Assembly: GCF_001045555.1 (NCBI RefSeq)
Contig: NZ_LFBU01000001.1
Location: 2,852,001 to 2,916,000, forward strand
Source: Marinobacter subterrani
GTDB taxonomy: Bacteria > Pseudomonadota > Gammaproteobacteria > Pseudomonadales > Oleiphilaceae
DNA length: 64,000 nt
Direction: 5' to 3'
Both the position numbers and the translations under genes were made by a program. The first letter of the stretch is position 1. Every line of letters starts with the position of its first letter. Shown here piece by piece: positions 10,331-19,188 of the stretch. The notes under the pieces were generated by a model. It searched no databases and was not told the DNA's origin. It saw only the letters and a program-made list of their open reading frames with translations.

Positions 10331-10345
10331 GGTTATTTATTGAAC
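10331..10345 (+). promoter_or_regulatory. Candidate Fis-binding site upstream of dusB-fis
   Basis: GGTTATTTATTGAAC fits every fixed position of the degenerate Fis core (G at 1, Y-R at 4-5, A/T at 8, Y-R at 11-12, C at 15) with an AT-rich centre. It lies about 50 bases before dusB. Fis represses its own operon in E. coli, so an autoregulatory site here makes sense. The degenerate consensus makes chance matches common. Confidence 0.5.
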
Positions 10346-10395
10346 AACCGCTCAGCTCCGACCTTGCTTAACCCGCTGTGACACGGACTCAGATC

Positions 10396-11394
10396 ATGCT
10401 GCCAACGGCAAAAATCGGGCCGTACACCTTGCCCAATCCATTGATCGTTGCGCCCATGGCAGGCGTAACAGATCGCCCCTTCCGGCTACTATGCCGGAAA
10501 CTGGGCGCCGGCCTGGCCGTATCGGAAATGGTGATAGCGGACAGCAAGCTCTGGCATACGCGCAAGTCCAGGACACGCCTGAACCACGAAGGTGAGCCCG
10601 AACCTCGCTCGGTGCAGATTGCCGGCGGTGATCCGCAGATGTTGGCCGACGCCGCCCGTCAGAATGCGGCATTTGGTGCCCAGATCATCGATATCAACAT
10701 GGGCTGTCCGGCCAAGAAAGTCTGTAACAAGGCCGCCGGCTCGGCCCTGATGAAAGATGAGGCGCTGGTGCGTGAGATTCTGGAGGCCGTGGTCAACGCG
10801 GTCGACGTTCCCGTGACCCTGAAGATGCGCACCGGCTGGGACCGGGACAACCGCAATGCACTGGTTGTTGCCCGGATGGCGGAGGATGCCGGCATCCAGG
10901 CGGTGGCCATCCATGGCCGCACCCGCACTGACAAGTACGAGGGCCATGCGGAGTATGACACCATCGCCGATGTGAAATCCCGCATTGGCATCCCGGTGTT
11001 TGCCAACGGTGACATCACCTCGCCGGAAAAGGCCCGGGAAGTACTCCGGCACACCGGCGCCGATGGCTTGCTGATCGGCCGGGCCGCCCAGGGCAGCCCC
11101 TGGATCTTCCGGGAAATCCAGCACTTTCTGGAGACCGGCCAGCACCTGCCGGCACCGGCCCTGGACGAAGTGGAAGAGATCCTGAGCGAACACCTGCAGG
11201 CCCTTCACACGTTCTATGGCGAGACCATGGGTGTGCGCATTGCCAGAAAACACGTGGGCTGGTACCTGCAGTCCCACGACCCGGGAAAACAGTTCCGAAA
11301 AGGCTTCAACGCGATCACCGATGCGCTGGAGCAGAGAGACGCAATTCAACAGCATTTTGCAGGCTTACGAAATGAAGAGGTATTCGCAGCATGA
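10396..11394 (+). CDS. dusB: tRNA-dihydrouridine synthase B
   Basis: The 332-residue flavoenzyme reduces a uridine in the tRNA D-loop. Motifs are [32 protein letters not shown] (with the catalytic Cys), KMRTGW, IHGRTR, FANGDI and IGRAAQG. The N-terminus lines up with E. coli DusB when translation begins at the ATG; an in-frame GTG lies six codons upstream. Its stop codon overlaps the fis start as ATGA, the same dusB-fis operon as in enterobacteria. Confidence 0.96.
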   Translation: MLPTAKIGPYTLPNPLIVAPMAGVTDRPFRLLCRKLGAGLAVSEMVIADSKLWHTRKSRTRLNHEGEPEPRSVQIAGGDPQMLADAARQNAAFGAQIIDINMGCPAKKVCNKAAGSALMKDEALVREILEAVVNAVDVPVTLKMRTGWDRDNRNALVVARMAEDAGIQAVAIHGRTRTDKYEGHAEYDTIADVKSRIGIPVFANGDITSPEKAREVLRHTGADGLLIGRAAQGSPWIFREIQHFLETGQHLPAPALDEVEEILSEHLQALHTFYGETMGVRIARKHVGWYLQSHDPGKQFRKGFNAITDALEQRDAIQQHFAGLRNEEVFAA

Positions 11395-11708
11395 GCGCTG
11401 AGACTTTGGCAAACGATAACCTGAGTACCCCGGCCAACGATGATCTCCATCAGTTGCAGACGGTGAACAGCAGCGGCAACACGGTCACCCTGCGTGACAG
11501 CGTTGAAGTTGCCCTGAAAAACTACTTCGCCCAGCTGGATGGCGCCCCGGTCACCGAGGTCTATCAACTGGTGCTTTCCGAAGTGGAAGCCCCACTGCTG
11601 GAGCAGGTCATGAAATACACCCGCAACAACCAGACCAAGGCTTCCACCATGCTTGGGCTGAACCGCGGCACCCTGCGCAAGAAGCTGAAGCAGTACGGTC
11701 TGCTATAA
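11391..11708 (+). CDS. fis: Nucleoid-associated protein Fis
   Basis: The 105-residue DNA-bending dimer regulates rRNA synthesis and many growth-phase genes. The C-terminal helix-turn-helix [20 protein letters not shown] is essentially the family signature, preceded by the dimerisation helices (LPLLEQV-like [10 protein letters not shown]). It overlaps dusB by 4 bases, consistent with translational coupling. Confidence 0.97.
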   Translation: MSAETLANDNLSTPANDDLHQLQTVNSSGNTVTLRDSVEVALKNYFAQLDGAPVTEVYQLVLSEVEAPLLEQVMKYTRNNQTKASTMLGLNRGTLRKKLKQYGLL

Positions 11709-11756
11709 TCCAGACTCCCTGACTTACTCGTTCACCTCCAGCGAAAAAAGTGACCC

Positions 11757-13337
11757 ATGGCAAATCAGGCTAACACCTCCGTCCGTCGCGCACTGATCAG
11801 CGTGAGTGATAAAACCGGCATCGTCGAATTCGGACGAGCCCTGACAGATCGCGGCGTCGAGCTGCTCTCCACCGGTGGCACCTACCGCCTCCTCAAAGAA
11901 AACAGCGTTCCGGTAACGGAAGTCTCCGACTACACCGGTTTCCCGGAAATGATGGATGGCCGGGTAAAAACCCTGCACCCGAAGATCCATGGCGGCATCC
12001 TCGGGCGCCGTGGCACCGACGATGCGGTGATGGCCGATCATGGCATCAGCCCGATCGATATGGTGGTGGTCAACCTTTATCCGTTCGAACAGACAGTGGC
12101 CAACCCGGATTGCGATCTGGCTACCGCCATTGAAAACATCGATATCGGTGGCCCGACCATGGTTCGTGCCGCTGCCAAGAACCACAACGATGTGGCGATT
12201 GTGGTGAACGCATCCGATTACAGCCGGGTTCTCAAGGAGCTCGACGCCAACGATGGCCAGTTGGGTTACAGCACCCGTTTCGATCTCGCCGTGAAAGCTT
12301 TCGAGCACACCGCCGGCTATGACGGGGCCATCGCCAACTACCTGGGTGGCCGCACTCCGGACAACGACAACGCCGACTTCCCGCGTACCTTCAACGCCCA
12401 GTTCGTGAAGGTGCAGGACATGCGCTACGGCGAGAACCCGCATCAGCGCGCCGCGTTCTACACCGAGCGCAATCCGAAAGAAGCCTGCGTGGCCACGGCG
12501 AAGCAACTGCAGGGCAAGGAGCTGAGCTACAACAATGTGGCCGACACCGACGCGGCCCTGGAATGCGTGAAGCCCTTTGCCGACCCTGCCTGCGTGATTG
12601 TCAAGCACGCCAACCCCTGCGGCGTGGCTATCGGTGCAGACATTCGCCAGGCCTATGATCTGGCCTTTGCCACCGACCCCACCTCGGCGTTCGGCGGCAT
12701 CATTGCCTTCAACCGGGAGCTGGATGCAGAAACCGCCAAGGCCATTATCGAGCGCCAGTTCGTGGAAGTGATCATTGCGCCCACCATCGCACCGGAAGCG
12801 GTGGAACTGGTGGCCGCCAAGAAAAACGTGCGCCTGCTGGCCTGCGGCGAGTTCGACGGCGAGCGTGCCCGGGCCATGGACTTCAAGCGCGTGACCGGCG
12901 GCCTGCTGGTGCAGGACCGGGACCTGGGCATGGTGGCCATGGAAGATGTCAAGGTGGTCACCGAACGCCAGCCCTCCGAGCAGGAACTGAACGACCTGCT
13001 GTTCGCCTGGGAAGTGGCCAAGTACGTCAAGTCCAACGCCATCGTCTACGCCAAAACCGGCCGCACCATCGGTGTCGGCGCCGGCCAGATGAGCCGGGTA
13101 TACAGTGCCAGGATCGCGGGCATCAAGGCTGCTGATGAAGGCCTGGAAGTGAAAGGCTCGGTGATGGCTTCCGATGCTTTTTTCCCGTTCCGGGACGGCA
13201 TTGATGCCGCCGCAGCAGCGGGCATTACCGCCGTGATCCAGCCTGGCGGTTCCATGCGCGACCAGGAAGTGATTGATGCCGCCAACGAGCACGGCATTGC
13301 CATGGTCTTCACGGGCATGCGCCATTTCCGGCATTAA
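11757..13337 (+). CDS. purH: Bifunctional AICAR formyltransferase / IMP cyclohydrolase
   Basis: The 526-residue enzyme catalyses the last two steps of IMP synthesis. The N-terminal cyclohydrolase domain (about 1-200) starts with [12 protein letters not shown] and contains LSTGGTY and the [16 protein letters not shown] segment. The transformylase domain includes RYGENPHQ, the catalytic KHANPCGVA and the C-terminal [11 protein letters not shown] and QPGGSMRD. It starts 48 bases after fis and is followed by purD, the usual purHD order. Confidence 0.98.
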   Translation: MANQANTSVRRALISVSDKTGIVEFGRALTDRGVELLSTGGTYRLLKENSVPVTEVSDYTGFPEMMDGRVKTLHPKIHGGILGRRGTDDAVMADHGISPIDMVVVNLYPFEQTVANPDCDLATAIENIDIGGPTMVRAAAKNHNDVAIVVNASDYSRVLKELDANDGQLGYSTRFDLAVKAFEHTAGYDGAIANYLGGRTPDNDNADFPRTFNAQFVKVQDMRYGENPHQRAAFYTERNPKEACVATAKQLQGKELSYNNVADTDAALECVKPFADPACVIVKHANPCGVAIGADIRQAYDLAFATDPTSAFGGIIAFNRELDAETAKAIIERQFVEVIIAPTIAPEAVELVAAKKNVRLLACGEFDGERARAMDFKRVTGGLLVQDRDLGMVAMEDVKVVTERQPSEQELNDLLFAWEVAKYVKSNAIVYAKTGRTIGVGAGQMSRVYSARIAGIKAADEGLEVKGSVMASDAFFPFRDGIDAAAAAGITAVIQPGGSMRDQEVIDAANEHGIAMVFTGMRHFRH

Positions 13338-13348
13338 CGCGTGAACAT

Positions 13349-13378
13349 GGGGTCAGAAGAAAGCGTTCTTCTGACCCC
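13349..13378. repeat. 30-bp REP-like perfect palindrome, copy 1
   Basis: It has 13-base arms GGGGTCAGAAGAA and TTCTTCTGACCCC around an AGCG loop, 11 bases after the purH stop. It lacks a T tract, so it is not a classic terminator. Two related hairpins occur at 13396-13425 and 60448-60477. The arms differ between copies, but mostly in ways that keep the pairing. Confidence 0.9.
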
Positions 13379-13395
13379 GGGGATTGGATGAAATT

Positions 13396-13425
13396 GGGTT
13401 CAGAAGAAAGCCTTCTTCTGAACTC
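13396..13425. repeat. 30-bp REP-like palindrome, copy 2
   Basis: Arms GGGTTCAGAAGAA and TTCTTCTGAACTC flank an AGCC loop with one mismatch. Relative to copy 1, the C-G pair at this position has become T-A in both arms, a compensatory change. It lies 17 bases after copy 1 in the purH-purD gap. Confidence 0.85.
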
Positions 13426-13447
13426 GGCTTTAACAAGGTAAAAACTC

Positions 13448-14734
13448 ATGAACATTCTGGTAATCGGCTCCGGCGGACGCGAACATGCCCTGGCCTGGAA
13501 AACCGCCCAGTCCCCCGAGGCGGATCGTGTGTTTGTCGCGCCGGGCAATGCCGGCACAGCCCGGGAAACGGGCCTGGAAAATGTCGATATCGACGTGATG
13601 GACCTGGACGGCCTGGCCAACTTTGCCGCAACCAACAACGTGGGCCTGACCATCGTCGGCCCGGAAGCCCCTCTCGTGGCCGGCATCGTCGACCTATTCG
13701 AGGAACGCGGTCTACGGGTCTTCGGCCCCAGTGCTGGCGCCGCCCAACTGGAGGGCTCCAAAGCCTTTACCAAGGATTTTCTGGCCCGCCACAAGATCCC
13801 AACGGCCGGCTACGGCAACTTCACCGACGTCGACGAGGCCCTGGCCTACGTTCGCCAGCAGGGCGCCCCGATTGTGGTCAAGGCCGACGGCCTGGCAGCG
13901 GGCAAGGGCGTGATTGTCGCCATGACACTCAATGAAGCAGAGGATGCCATCCGCGACATGCTGGCAGGCAATGCCTTTGGCGATGCTGGCAGCCGCGTGG
14001 TCATCGAGGAATTCCTGGAGGGTGAAGAAGCCAGCTTTATCGTGATGGTAGACGGCGAGCACGTGCTGGCCATGGCCACCTCCCAGGATCACAAACGGGT
14101 TGGAGACGGCGACACCGGCCCAAATACCGGTGGCATGGGTGCTTATTCGCCTGCCCCGGTGGTCACTGCCGAGGTGCACCAGCGCATCATGGACGAAGTG
14201 ATCACGCCAACGGTGCGCGGCATGGCGTCTGAAGGCCATCCGTACAAAGGCTTCCTCTATGCCGGCCTGATGATCGACAACAGCGGGGCGCCGAAAGTCA
14301 TCGAGTTCAACTGCCGCTTCGGCGATCCCGAGACCCAGCCGATCATGCTGCGGATGAAGTCGGATCTGGTGGAGCTCTGTGGTGCTGCAATTGACGGCAG
14401 GCTGGATCAGTGCAGCTCTGACTGGGACGACCGCGCCTCGGTCGGTATCGTTCTGGCCGCCGGCGGCTATCCGGGCAGCTACAACAAGGGCGACGTGATT
14501 TCCGGCCTGCCCGAGAACGACACCGAGGGTGAAAAGATTTTCCACGCCGGCACCCGCCTCAATGGCGATCAGGTCGTAACCAACGGCGGGCGGGTACTCT
14601 GCGCCACCGCCCTGGGCAATACCGTGACCGAGGCCCAGCAGCGCGCTTATCAACTGGCTGCCCGGGTCCAGTGGGACGGCGCATTCTACCGCAAGGACAT
14701 AGCCTATCGGGCCATTGCCCGCGAACAGGCCTGA
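13448..14734 (+). CDS. purD: Phosphoribosylamine-glycine ligase
   Basis: The 428-residue ATP-grasp enzyme joins glycine to phosphoribosylamine in purine synthesis. Signatures are VIGSGGREHALAW at the N-terminus, VGPEAPLVAGI, KADGLAAGKGV, the DHKRVGDGDTGPNTGGMGAYSP block (residues about 210-230) and FNCRFGDPETQ. It ends at a strong terminator. The gap from purH is filled by two hairpins that could affect transcript processing. Confidence 0.98.
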   Translation: MNILVIGSGGREHALAWKTAQSPEADRVFVAPGNAGTARETGLENVDIDVMDLDGLANFAATNNVGLTIVGPEAPLVAGIVDLFEERGLRVFGPSAGAAQLEGSKAFTKDFLARHKIPTAGYGNFTDVDEALAYVRQQGAPIVVKADGLAAGKGVIVAMTLNEAEDAIRDMLAGNAFGDAGSRVVIEEFLEGEEASFIVMVDGEHVLAMATSQDHKRVGDGDTGPNTGGMGAYSPAPVVTAEVHQRIMDEVITPTVRGMASEGHPYKGFLYAGLMIDNSGAPKVIEFNCRFGDPETQPIMLRMKSDLVELCGAAIDGRLDQCSSDWDDRASVGIVLAAGGYPGSYNKGDVISGLPENDTEGEKIFHAGTRLNGDQVVTNGGRVLCATALGNTVTEAQQRAYQLAARVQWDGAFYRKDIAYRAIAREQA

Positions 14735-14750
14735 ACTGGTACACGGAATC

Positions 14751-14779
14751 AAAACCCGGTCATTGACCGGGTTTTTTTA
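14751..14779 (+). terminator. Intrinsic terminator of purD
   Basis: An ACCCGGTCA/TGACCGGGT stem with almost no loop is flanked by AAAA and TTTTTTT. It begins 16 bases after the purD stop. Confidence 0.92.
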
Positions 14780-14838
14780 TGGAGTAAGGTAGCTTCCCGG
14801 CAGAGGATGCCACGAACGCCGCCAGCCAGGAGCCCCTT

Positions 14839-15774
14839 ATGCACCGCCCGATACACGTGAACCTCGTGTTCGTTCTGATTACCGCGCTGTCGATGACGGC
14901 CTGCTCGCGCCAGGCCATCTACGAGACCGCCATCGGCCTTGAACGGTCATCAGCAGGCCTGGAACCCGCCACCGTGGAGGTTGGCAATCTCGATATCGCC
15001 TACCTCAGGAACCAGCAGGCCGTTGACGGCGACACCATCGTCATGGTCCATGGCTTCGGCGCCAACAAGGACAACTGGACCCGCATGGCCGGCTATCTGA
15101 CCGACGACTTCAATGTCTATGCCATCGACCTGCCCGGTCATGGCGGCAGCAGCAAACCGCTGGATATCGGCTACCGCCTGGAAGACCAGGCCGGCTACCT
15201 GGCCCGGATTCTGGAAGCACTCTCCATTGGCGAGGCCCACATCATGGGCAACTCCATGGGTGGCGCAATTAGCGCACTCTATGCCGCCAATCATGCGGAC
15301 AGGGTCAAATCCCTGGTACTGTTCGACCCTGCCGGCATTCTGGAATACCCGAGCCCGTTGGTGGACCTGGTCAGCGACGGCAACAACCCCCTGATACCAA
15401 AACAGCCCGGAGACTTTGAGCGGCTGATGGACTTCGCGCTGGAAGAAGAACCGTTCGTGCCCTGGCCCATTCTGAGCGTGATGGAAGATCGGGCCATCGC
15501 CAATCAGAAGGTGAACGAGGTGATCTTTGCCGCTATCCGCGATGCCGGTTTCGAGGCAGATTTCCGCAATGCCATCGCCCGCATCAAGGCACCGGTGCTG
15601 ATTATCTGGGGCAGGCAAGACCGGGTAATCAACTACCGCAACGGTGAAGTCTTTGCCCAAGCGATCCCCGATGCCCGGCTGGAGGTCATGGAAGGCATTG
15701 GCCATGGCCCCATGATCGAGGCGCCGGAGGCCTCAGCGGAGCTGTTCCTGGAGTTTATCGGCCACGAGCGCTGA
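14839..15774 (+). CDS. Alpha/beta-hydrolase lipoprotein
   Basis: The 311-residue protein has a lipoprotein signal ending in the lipobox LSMTAC (Cys22), so it should be lipid-anchored in the envelope. The hydrolase fold shows an oxyanion HGFG at 71-74, the nucleophile elbow GNSMGG (Ser139), a late Asp in WGRQDRV and the catalytic His in GIGHGP. It resembles lipases and esterases of the lipolytic-enzyme superfamily; the substrate is unknown. It is transcribed alone after the purD terminator. Confidence 0.82.
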   Translation: MHRPIHVNLVFVLITALSMTACSRQAIYETAIGLERSSAGLEPATVEVGNLDIAYLRNQQAVDGDTIVMVHGFGANKDNWTRMAGYLTDDFNVYAIDLPGHGGSSKPLDIGYRLEDQAGYLARILEALSIGEAHIMGNSMGGAISALYAANHADRVKSLVLFDPAGILEYPSPLVDLVSDGNNPLIPKQPGDFERLMDFALEEEPFVPWPILSVMEDRAIANQKVNEVIFAAIRDAGFEADFRNAIARIKAPVLIIWGRQDRVINYRNGEVFAQAIPDARLEVMEGIGHGPMIEAPEASAELFLEFIGHER

Positions 15775-15864
15775 AAGCCGGCTGCCACTTTCAGCGACTA
15801 CAAGAGCGCACCGAAACAGGGTAGCCTGTCAGCATTGTGCCCTGCAGCCCTGAACCGGTAACTC

Positions 15865-17439
15865 ATGCCTGAAGCGATATGGATTTCCTTTGCCTTTGGC
15901 CTTGGCCTGCTGGTCAAGACCATTGGACTCCCTCCCCTGATCGGCTATCTGGCCGCCGGATTTGTCCTTAGCGGGCTCTCGGCCTCGACCGGTATACCCA
16001 TTGAGGCAACGGACGCGCTCGGCCATATTGCGCATCTGGGCGTATTACTTCTGCTGTTCACTGTCGGGCTAAAGCTCAAGCTTCGTTCTATCGTCAGCGC
16101 CGAAGTGATCGGCGGCAGCCTGCTGCACTTCGCAATAACCTGCGCCATCTTCACGCCCGGCATTTACCTGCTTATGGAGGTGCCCTGGAAGACCGCCCTG
16201 ATGCTCGCGATCGCGCTCTCGTTCTCCTCCACAGTGCTGGCGGCCAAGGTACTGGAATCAAAACGGGAGCTGCGGGCGTTCCATGGCCGGGTCGCTATCG
16301 GCATTCTCATCATGCAGGATCTCATTGCCCTGGGCGCGATGAGCCTGGCCGCCGGACAGATACCCTCGCCCTGGGCACTGGTTGTGTTTGCGCTGCCGCT
16401 ATTGCGTCCGCTGCTTTTCCGCTTGCTCGATGCCAGTGGTCACGATGAGCTGCTGGCGTTGCTCGGCCTTCTGCTGGCCCTGGTACTTGGTGGCTATGGC
16501 TTCGAATCGGTTGGCCTGAGCTCGGAACTCGGCGCGCTGGTGTTCGGCGCGATGCTGGCCAGCCACCCCCGCGCCCAGGAGCTGTCAAAGTCGCTGTGGA
16601 GTGTGAAGGAAGTCTTTCTGGTGGGCTTCTTCCTGCAGATTGGCATTGGCGGTCTGCCAGGCACCGACGCGCTGCTGTTTGCGATGATTGCCGGCCTGAT
16701 CCTGCCCTTCAAGGGCATTCTGTTTTTCTTCCTGCTGCTGGCGTTCCGGTTACGGGCCCGCAGCGGTTTTCTGAGCTCGCTGGCCCTGACCAACTACAGC
16801 GAATTCGGCCTGATTGTCGCCAGCATTGCCGTGCCGGAGTGGCTGGTGCCGCTGGCGATTTCAGTGTCATTCTCGTTCCTGTTTTCCGCGCCCCTCAATC
16901 GGTTCTCGCACACGCTTTACGAGCGCTTCGCGCAGAAACTGACCCGCTTTGAGAGCAGCAAACATCACCCCGACGAGCAGCCACTGTCACTCGGAGATAC
17001 CCGTGTGCTGATCATGGGCATGGGGCGCACCGGCACCGCCGCCTATGACTGGCTGAGCGACGAACAACCGAAACTGATGGGCCTGGATTCCGACCCGGCC
17101 AAAGCCAGCCAGCACCAGAAGCAAGGACGCAACGTGGTATTCGCCGACGCGGAGGACGCGTCCTTCTGGAACGGCCTGCACATGCCCGCCGTGGAATCGG
17201 TGATCCTGGCGATGGGCGATATCGAGGGTAAGCTCATTGCCGCCAGAATGCTGAGGAAACTGGGCTTCAAGGGTTTTATCGTTGCCCACACCATGTTTGA
17301 GGATGAGGCGAGACAGATCCGCGAAGCGGGCGCCGACGAGGCCTACCTGACCATGAGTGAAACCGGTGTTGCCCTGGCCAGCCACCTGAGCGAAAAGGCG
17401 CCCGCCAAACCGTCGCTGGCAACAGGCCACTCTGGCTGA
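15865..17439 (+). CDS. CPA2 cation:proton antiporter with TrkA-N domain (KefB/YbaL-like)
   Basis: The 524-residue integral membrane protein has about 10-12 hydrophobic helices in residues 1-355. It then carries a cytoplasmic Rossmann TrkA-N domain that begins VLIMGMGRTGTAAYDWL (around 375). This is the organisation of KefB/KefC/YbaL antiporters that move K+ or Na+ against protons under nucleotide or thiol control. The N-terminal helix starts only a few residues in, so the ATG is well placed. No KefF/KefG-type ancillary gene is adjacent. It converges on the EgtB-like gene with a 15-base gap. Confidence 0.88.
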   Translation: MPEAIWISFAFGLGLLVKTIGLPPLIGYLAAGFVLSGLSASTGIPIEATDALGHIAHLGVLLLLFTVGLKLKLRSIVSAEVIGGSLLHFAITCAIFTPGIYLLMEVPWKTALMLAIALSFSSTVLAAKVLESKRELRAFHGRVAIGILIMQDLIALGAMSLAAGQIPSPWALVVFALPLLRPLLFRLLDASGHDELLALLGLLLALVLGGYGFESVGLSSELGALVFGAMLASHPRAQELSKSLWSVKEVFLVGFFLQIGIGGLPGTDALLFAMIAGLILPFKGILFFFLLLAFRLRARSGFLSSLALTNYSEFGLIVASIAVPEWLVPLAISVSFSFLFSAPLNRFSHTLYERFAQKLTRFESSKHHPDEQPLSLGDTRVLIMGMGRTGTAAYDWLSDEQPKLMGLDSDPAKASQHQKQGRNVVFADAEDASFWNGLHMPAVESVILAMGDIEGKLIAARMLRKLGFKGFIVAHTMFEDEARQIREAGADEAYLTMSETGVALASHLSEKAPAKPSLATGHSG

Positions 17440-17454
17440 GTGCCAAGTGTGGCA

Positions 17455-18828
17455 CTAGGTTCCGAGCGCGCAGGTTCTGAAACCGGTGTAGACATCACTC
17501 CGCTGGGGCAGATAGGCCTGGCGGTAGGTTCCCCGGATCAGGCATGACGAGGTGGCGCAACTGCCGCCCCGGGTGACCCTGTGGTCGCCGAACTGAAGTG
17601 TCGACATGAAGGGGTACATATCCACCTTGAAGCCGTCGTAGGGGAAAAACTGGCTGCTGGTCCACTCCCAGACAGTGCCTGTCATCTGGCGGCAACCAAA
17701 GGGGCTGTCACCTTCAGGAAAATCGCAGACCGGGTTCCGGGCCATGGCACGGCCATTCAGGTCGGCATGCCAGTCATCCGGTGCCACGTTGCCCCATGGA
17801 AAACGCCGGAAGGGCTCGCCCGGCCGGTTACCAAGCGCCGCGACTTCCCACTCAAATTCCGTCGGCAGACGACGCCCCGCCCAGCGACACCAGGCCTCCG
17901 CCTCCCAGAAAGTCACGTGGGTGACAGGGGCGTCCGGCTCAGGTGCCCGCCAGCCATCGAACACCCGTTCCTGCCAATGCTCATCATGCCAGCGCCAGTA
18001 AAGCGGATGGCGTGGCAGGCGCAGCAATGGCTCGTTACTGCCATGCACCAGAGCCACATCGGATTCGGTCTGCAGCCACTTCCGCCCACCGAACGACCAG
18101 AGCTCGGGCCGACGATAGCCACCATCCTCAATAAACTCGATGAACTGGCGATTGCTGACCAGGCACCTGGAAACAGCAAACTGATCCAGGTGCACGGTAA
18201 ACCGGGGTTTCTCATTGTCGAAGGCAAAGTCCTCCCGGGCATAATCCCCGGACTCACCGGGCATGCCGATCAGCCACTCCCCTGCGGGAATCAGGGCATC
18301 GCCGTCGTGCTGTTCGCCTGGCGCCGGGCGGTAAAAATCCGTCCCGGGAGGCGCCGGGTAACCCACCGTCTGCCGGCACCAGATCAGTGATTCGATATGC
18401 ATGTTCTGGTGGTAAATTGCGTAGCGGTAAAGGTATAGCGCCTGGTCGGTCAGAGGATCCGATTCAATTCGCTGCGCCACCCGATCATAGATGGTATTGA
18501 AATACTCGAGGGTTTGCGCTCGCCCCGGAAACAGATCCCGGTTCCAGCGATCCCGATGATCAATATGGAAGGAGTCCCAGAGATCGTCCATGGACGGGTC
18601 ATAACTGGGCGTACCATCAAGGAGGTTGAAAACGAATACCTCGTAGAAGAAGGCAGCATGGCCCATTTCCCAGAGCGGAGGATTGACGCCCGGATGCCAG
18701 GGTACATCCAGTTGCGCCTCGGGCAGAGAGCACACCAGAATCTCCGTGCGCTTGCGCGTCCAGTCCAGTTGAGCCAGCAACTCCGCCCTGGCCTGATCAA
18801 CTTGATCCATTGTCGTCATGTTGCCCAT
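17455..18828 (-). CDS. EgtB-like DinB / formylglycine-generating-type non-haem iron protein
   Basis: The 457-residue protein combines an N-terminal DinB-like four-helix domain with a C-terminal FGE-sulfatase domain (about 180-457). The iron ligands expected for EgtB are visible as His57 (WEMGHAAFF) and His140/His144 (HQNMHIE). EgtB joins cysteine or gamma-glutamylcysteine to trimethylhistidine in ergothioneine synthesis; SenA does the same with selenosugars. Neither an EgtD methyltransferase nor senB/selD is adjacent, so the actual substrate is open. The ATG at 18828 is preferred over a preceding GTG because it follows a GGTGAGGTGA stretch. Confidence 0.8.
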   Translation of the reverse strand: MGNMTTMDQVDQARAELLAQLDWTRKRTEILVCSLPEAQLDVPWHPGVNPPLWEMGHAAFFYEVFVFNLLDGTPSYDPSMDDLWDSFHIDHRDRWNRDLFPGRAQTLEYFNTIYDRVAQRIESDPLTDQALYLYRYAIYHQNMHIESLIWCRQTVGYPAPPGTDFYRPAPGEQHDGDALIPAGEWLIGMPGESGDYAREDFAFDNEKPRFTVHLDQFAVSRCLVSNRQFIEFIEDGGYRRPELWSFGGRKWLQTESDVALVHGSNEPLLRLPRHPLYWRWHDEHWQERVFDGWRAPEPDAPVTHVTFWEAEAWCRWAGRRLPTEFEWEVAALGNRPGEPFRRFPWGNVAPDDWHADLNGRAMARNPVCDFPEGDSPFGCRQMTGTVWEWTSSQFFPYDGFKVDMYPFMSTLQFGDHRVTRGGSCATSSCLIRGTYRQAYLPQRSDVYTGFRTCALGT

Positions 18829-19188
18829 CACTCACCTCACCGTGTTCAAGCATCAGCCTACCAGAGAGAAAAAACCAGCGCGGAAACGGAAGCTATGCGG
18901 TATCGGGTCCCGCCCGGGCACTCACAACCCTGTCAGATTTGACACATCTGTGTCGGCAAACTTTACAGACTTTTCGTCGCTGCAACCCGCCAGAGCTGCA
19001 ACCCTCTGAAACGACTACAAGTCTATAAGCTGGCATACAATCTGAATGTCTGCCAGCAGGATTTTCGCCTGTTTCCCCGAGCCGTATACGGTCACAGGGT
19101 AGTGATCGGATCGAGCAGTTCCGGTATTACCAGCATTTACTGAACATCAGGCAGTTCGTTTTCCCGGCAGTATCTCAGGAGAGTTGTC
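18829..19188. other. 360-base intergenic region before the AAA+ regulator
   Basis: This region separates two divergently transcribed genes and must hold both promoters. It contains a 14-base palindrome (18941-18954) and, next to the downstream gene, the AGGAGA ribosome site at 19177-19182. I found no convincing sigma-70 or sigma-54 promoter and no credible ORF. Confidence 0.6.
18941..18954. promoter_or_regulatory. Operator-like palindrome
   Basis: GACACATCTGTGTC has perfect 6-base arms around TC. It sits in the divergent promoter region between the EgtB-like gene and the AAA+ regulator. The protein that binds it is unknown. Confidence 0.4.

Noticed and set aside
11724..13334. 536-residue open frame antisense to purH
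   Set aside because: Complement of a strongly conserved gene with GC-rich third positions; no protein-like features or ribosome site.
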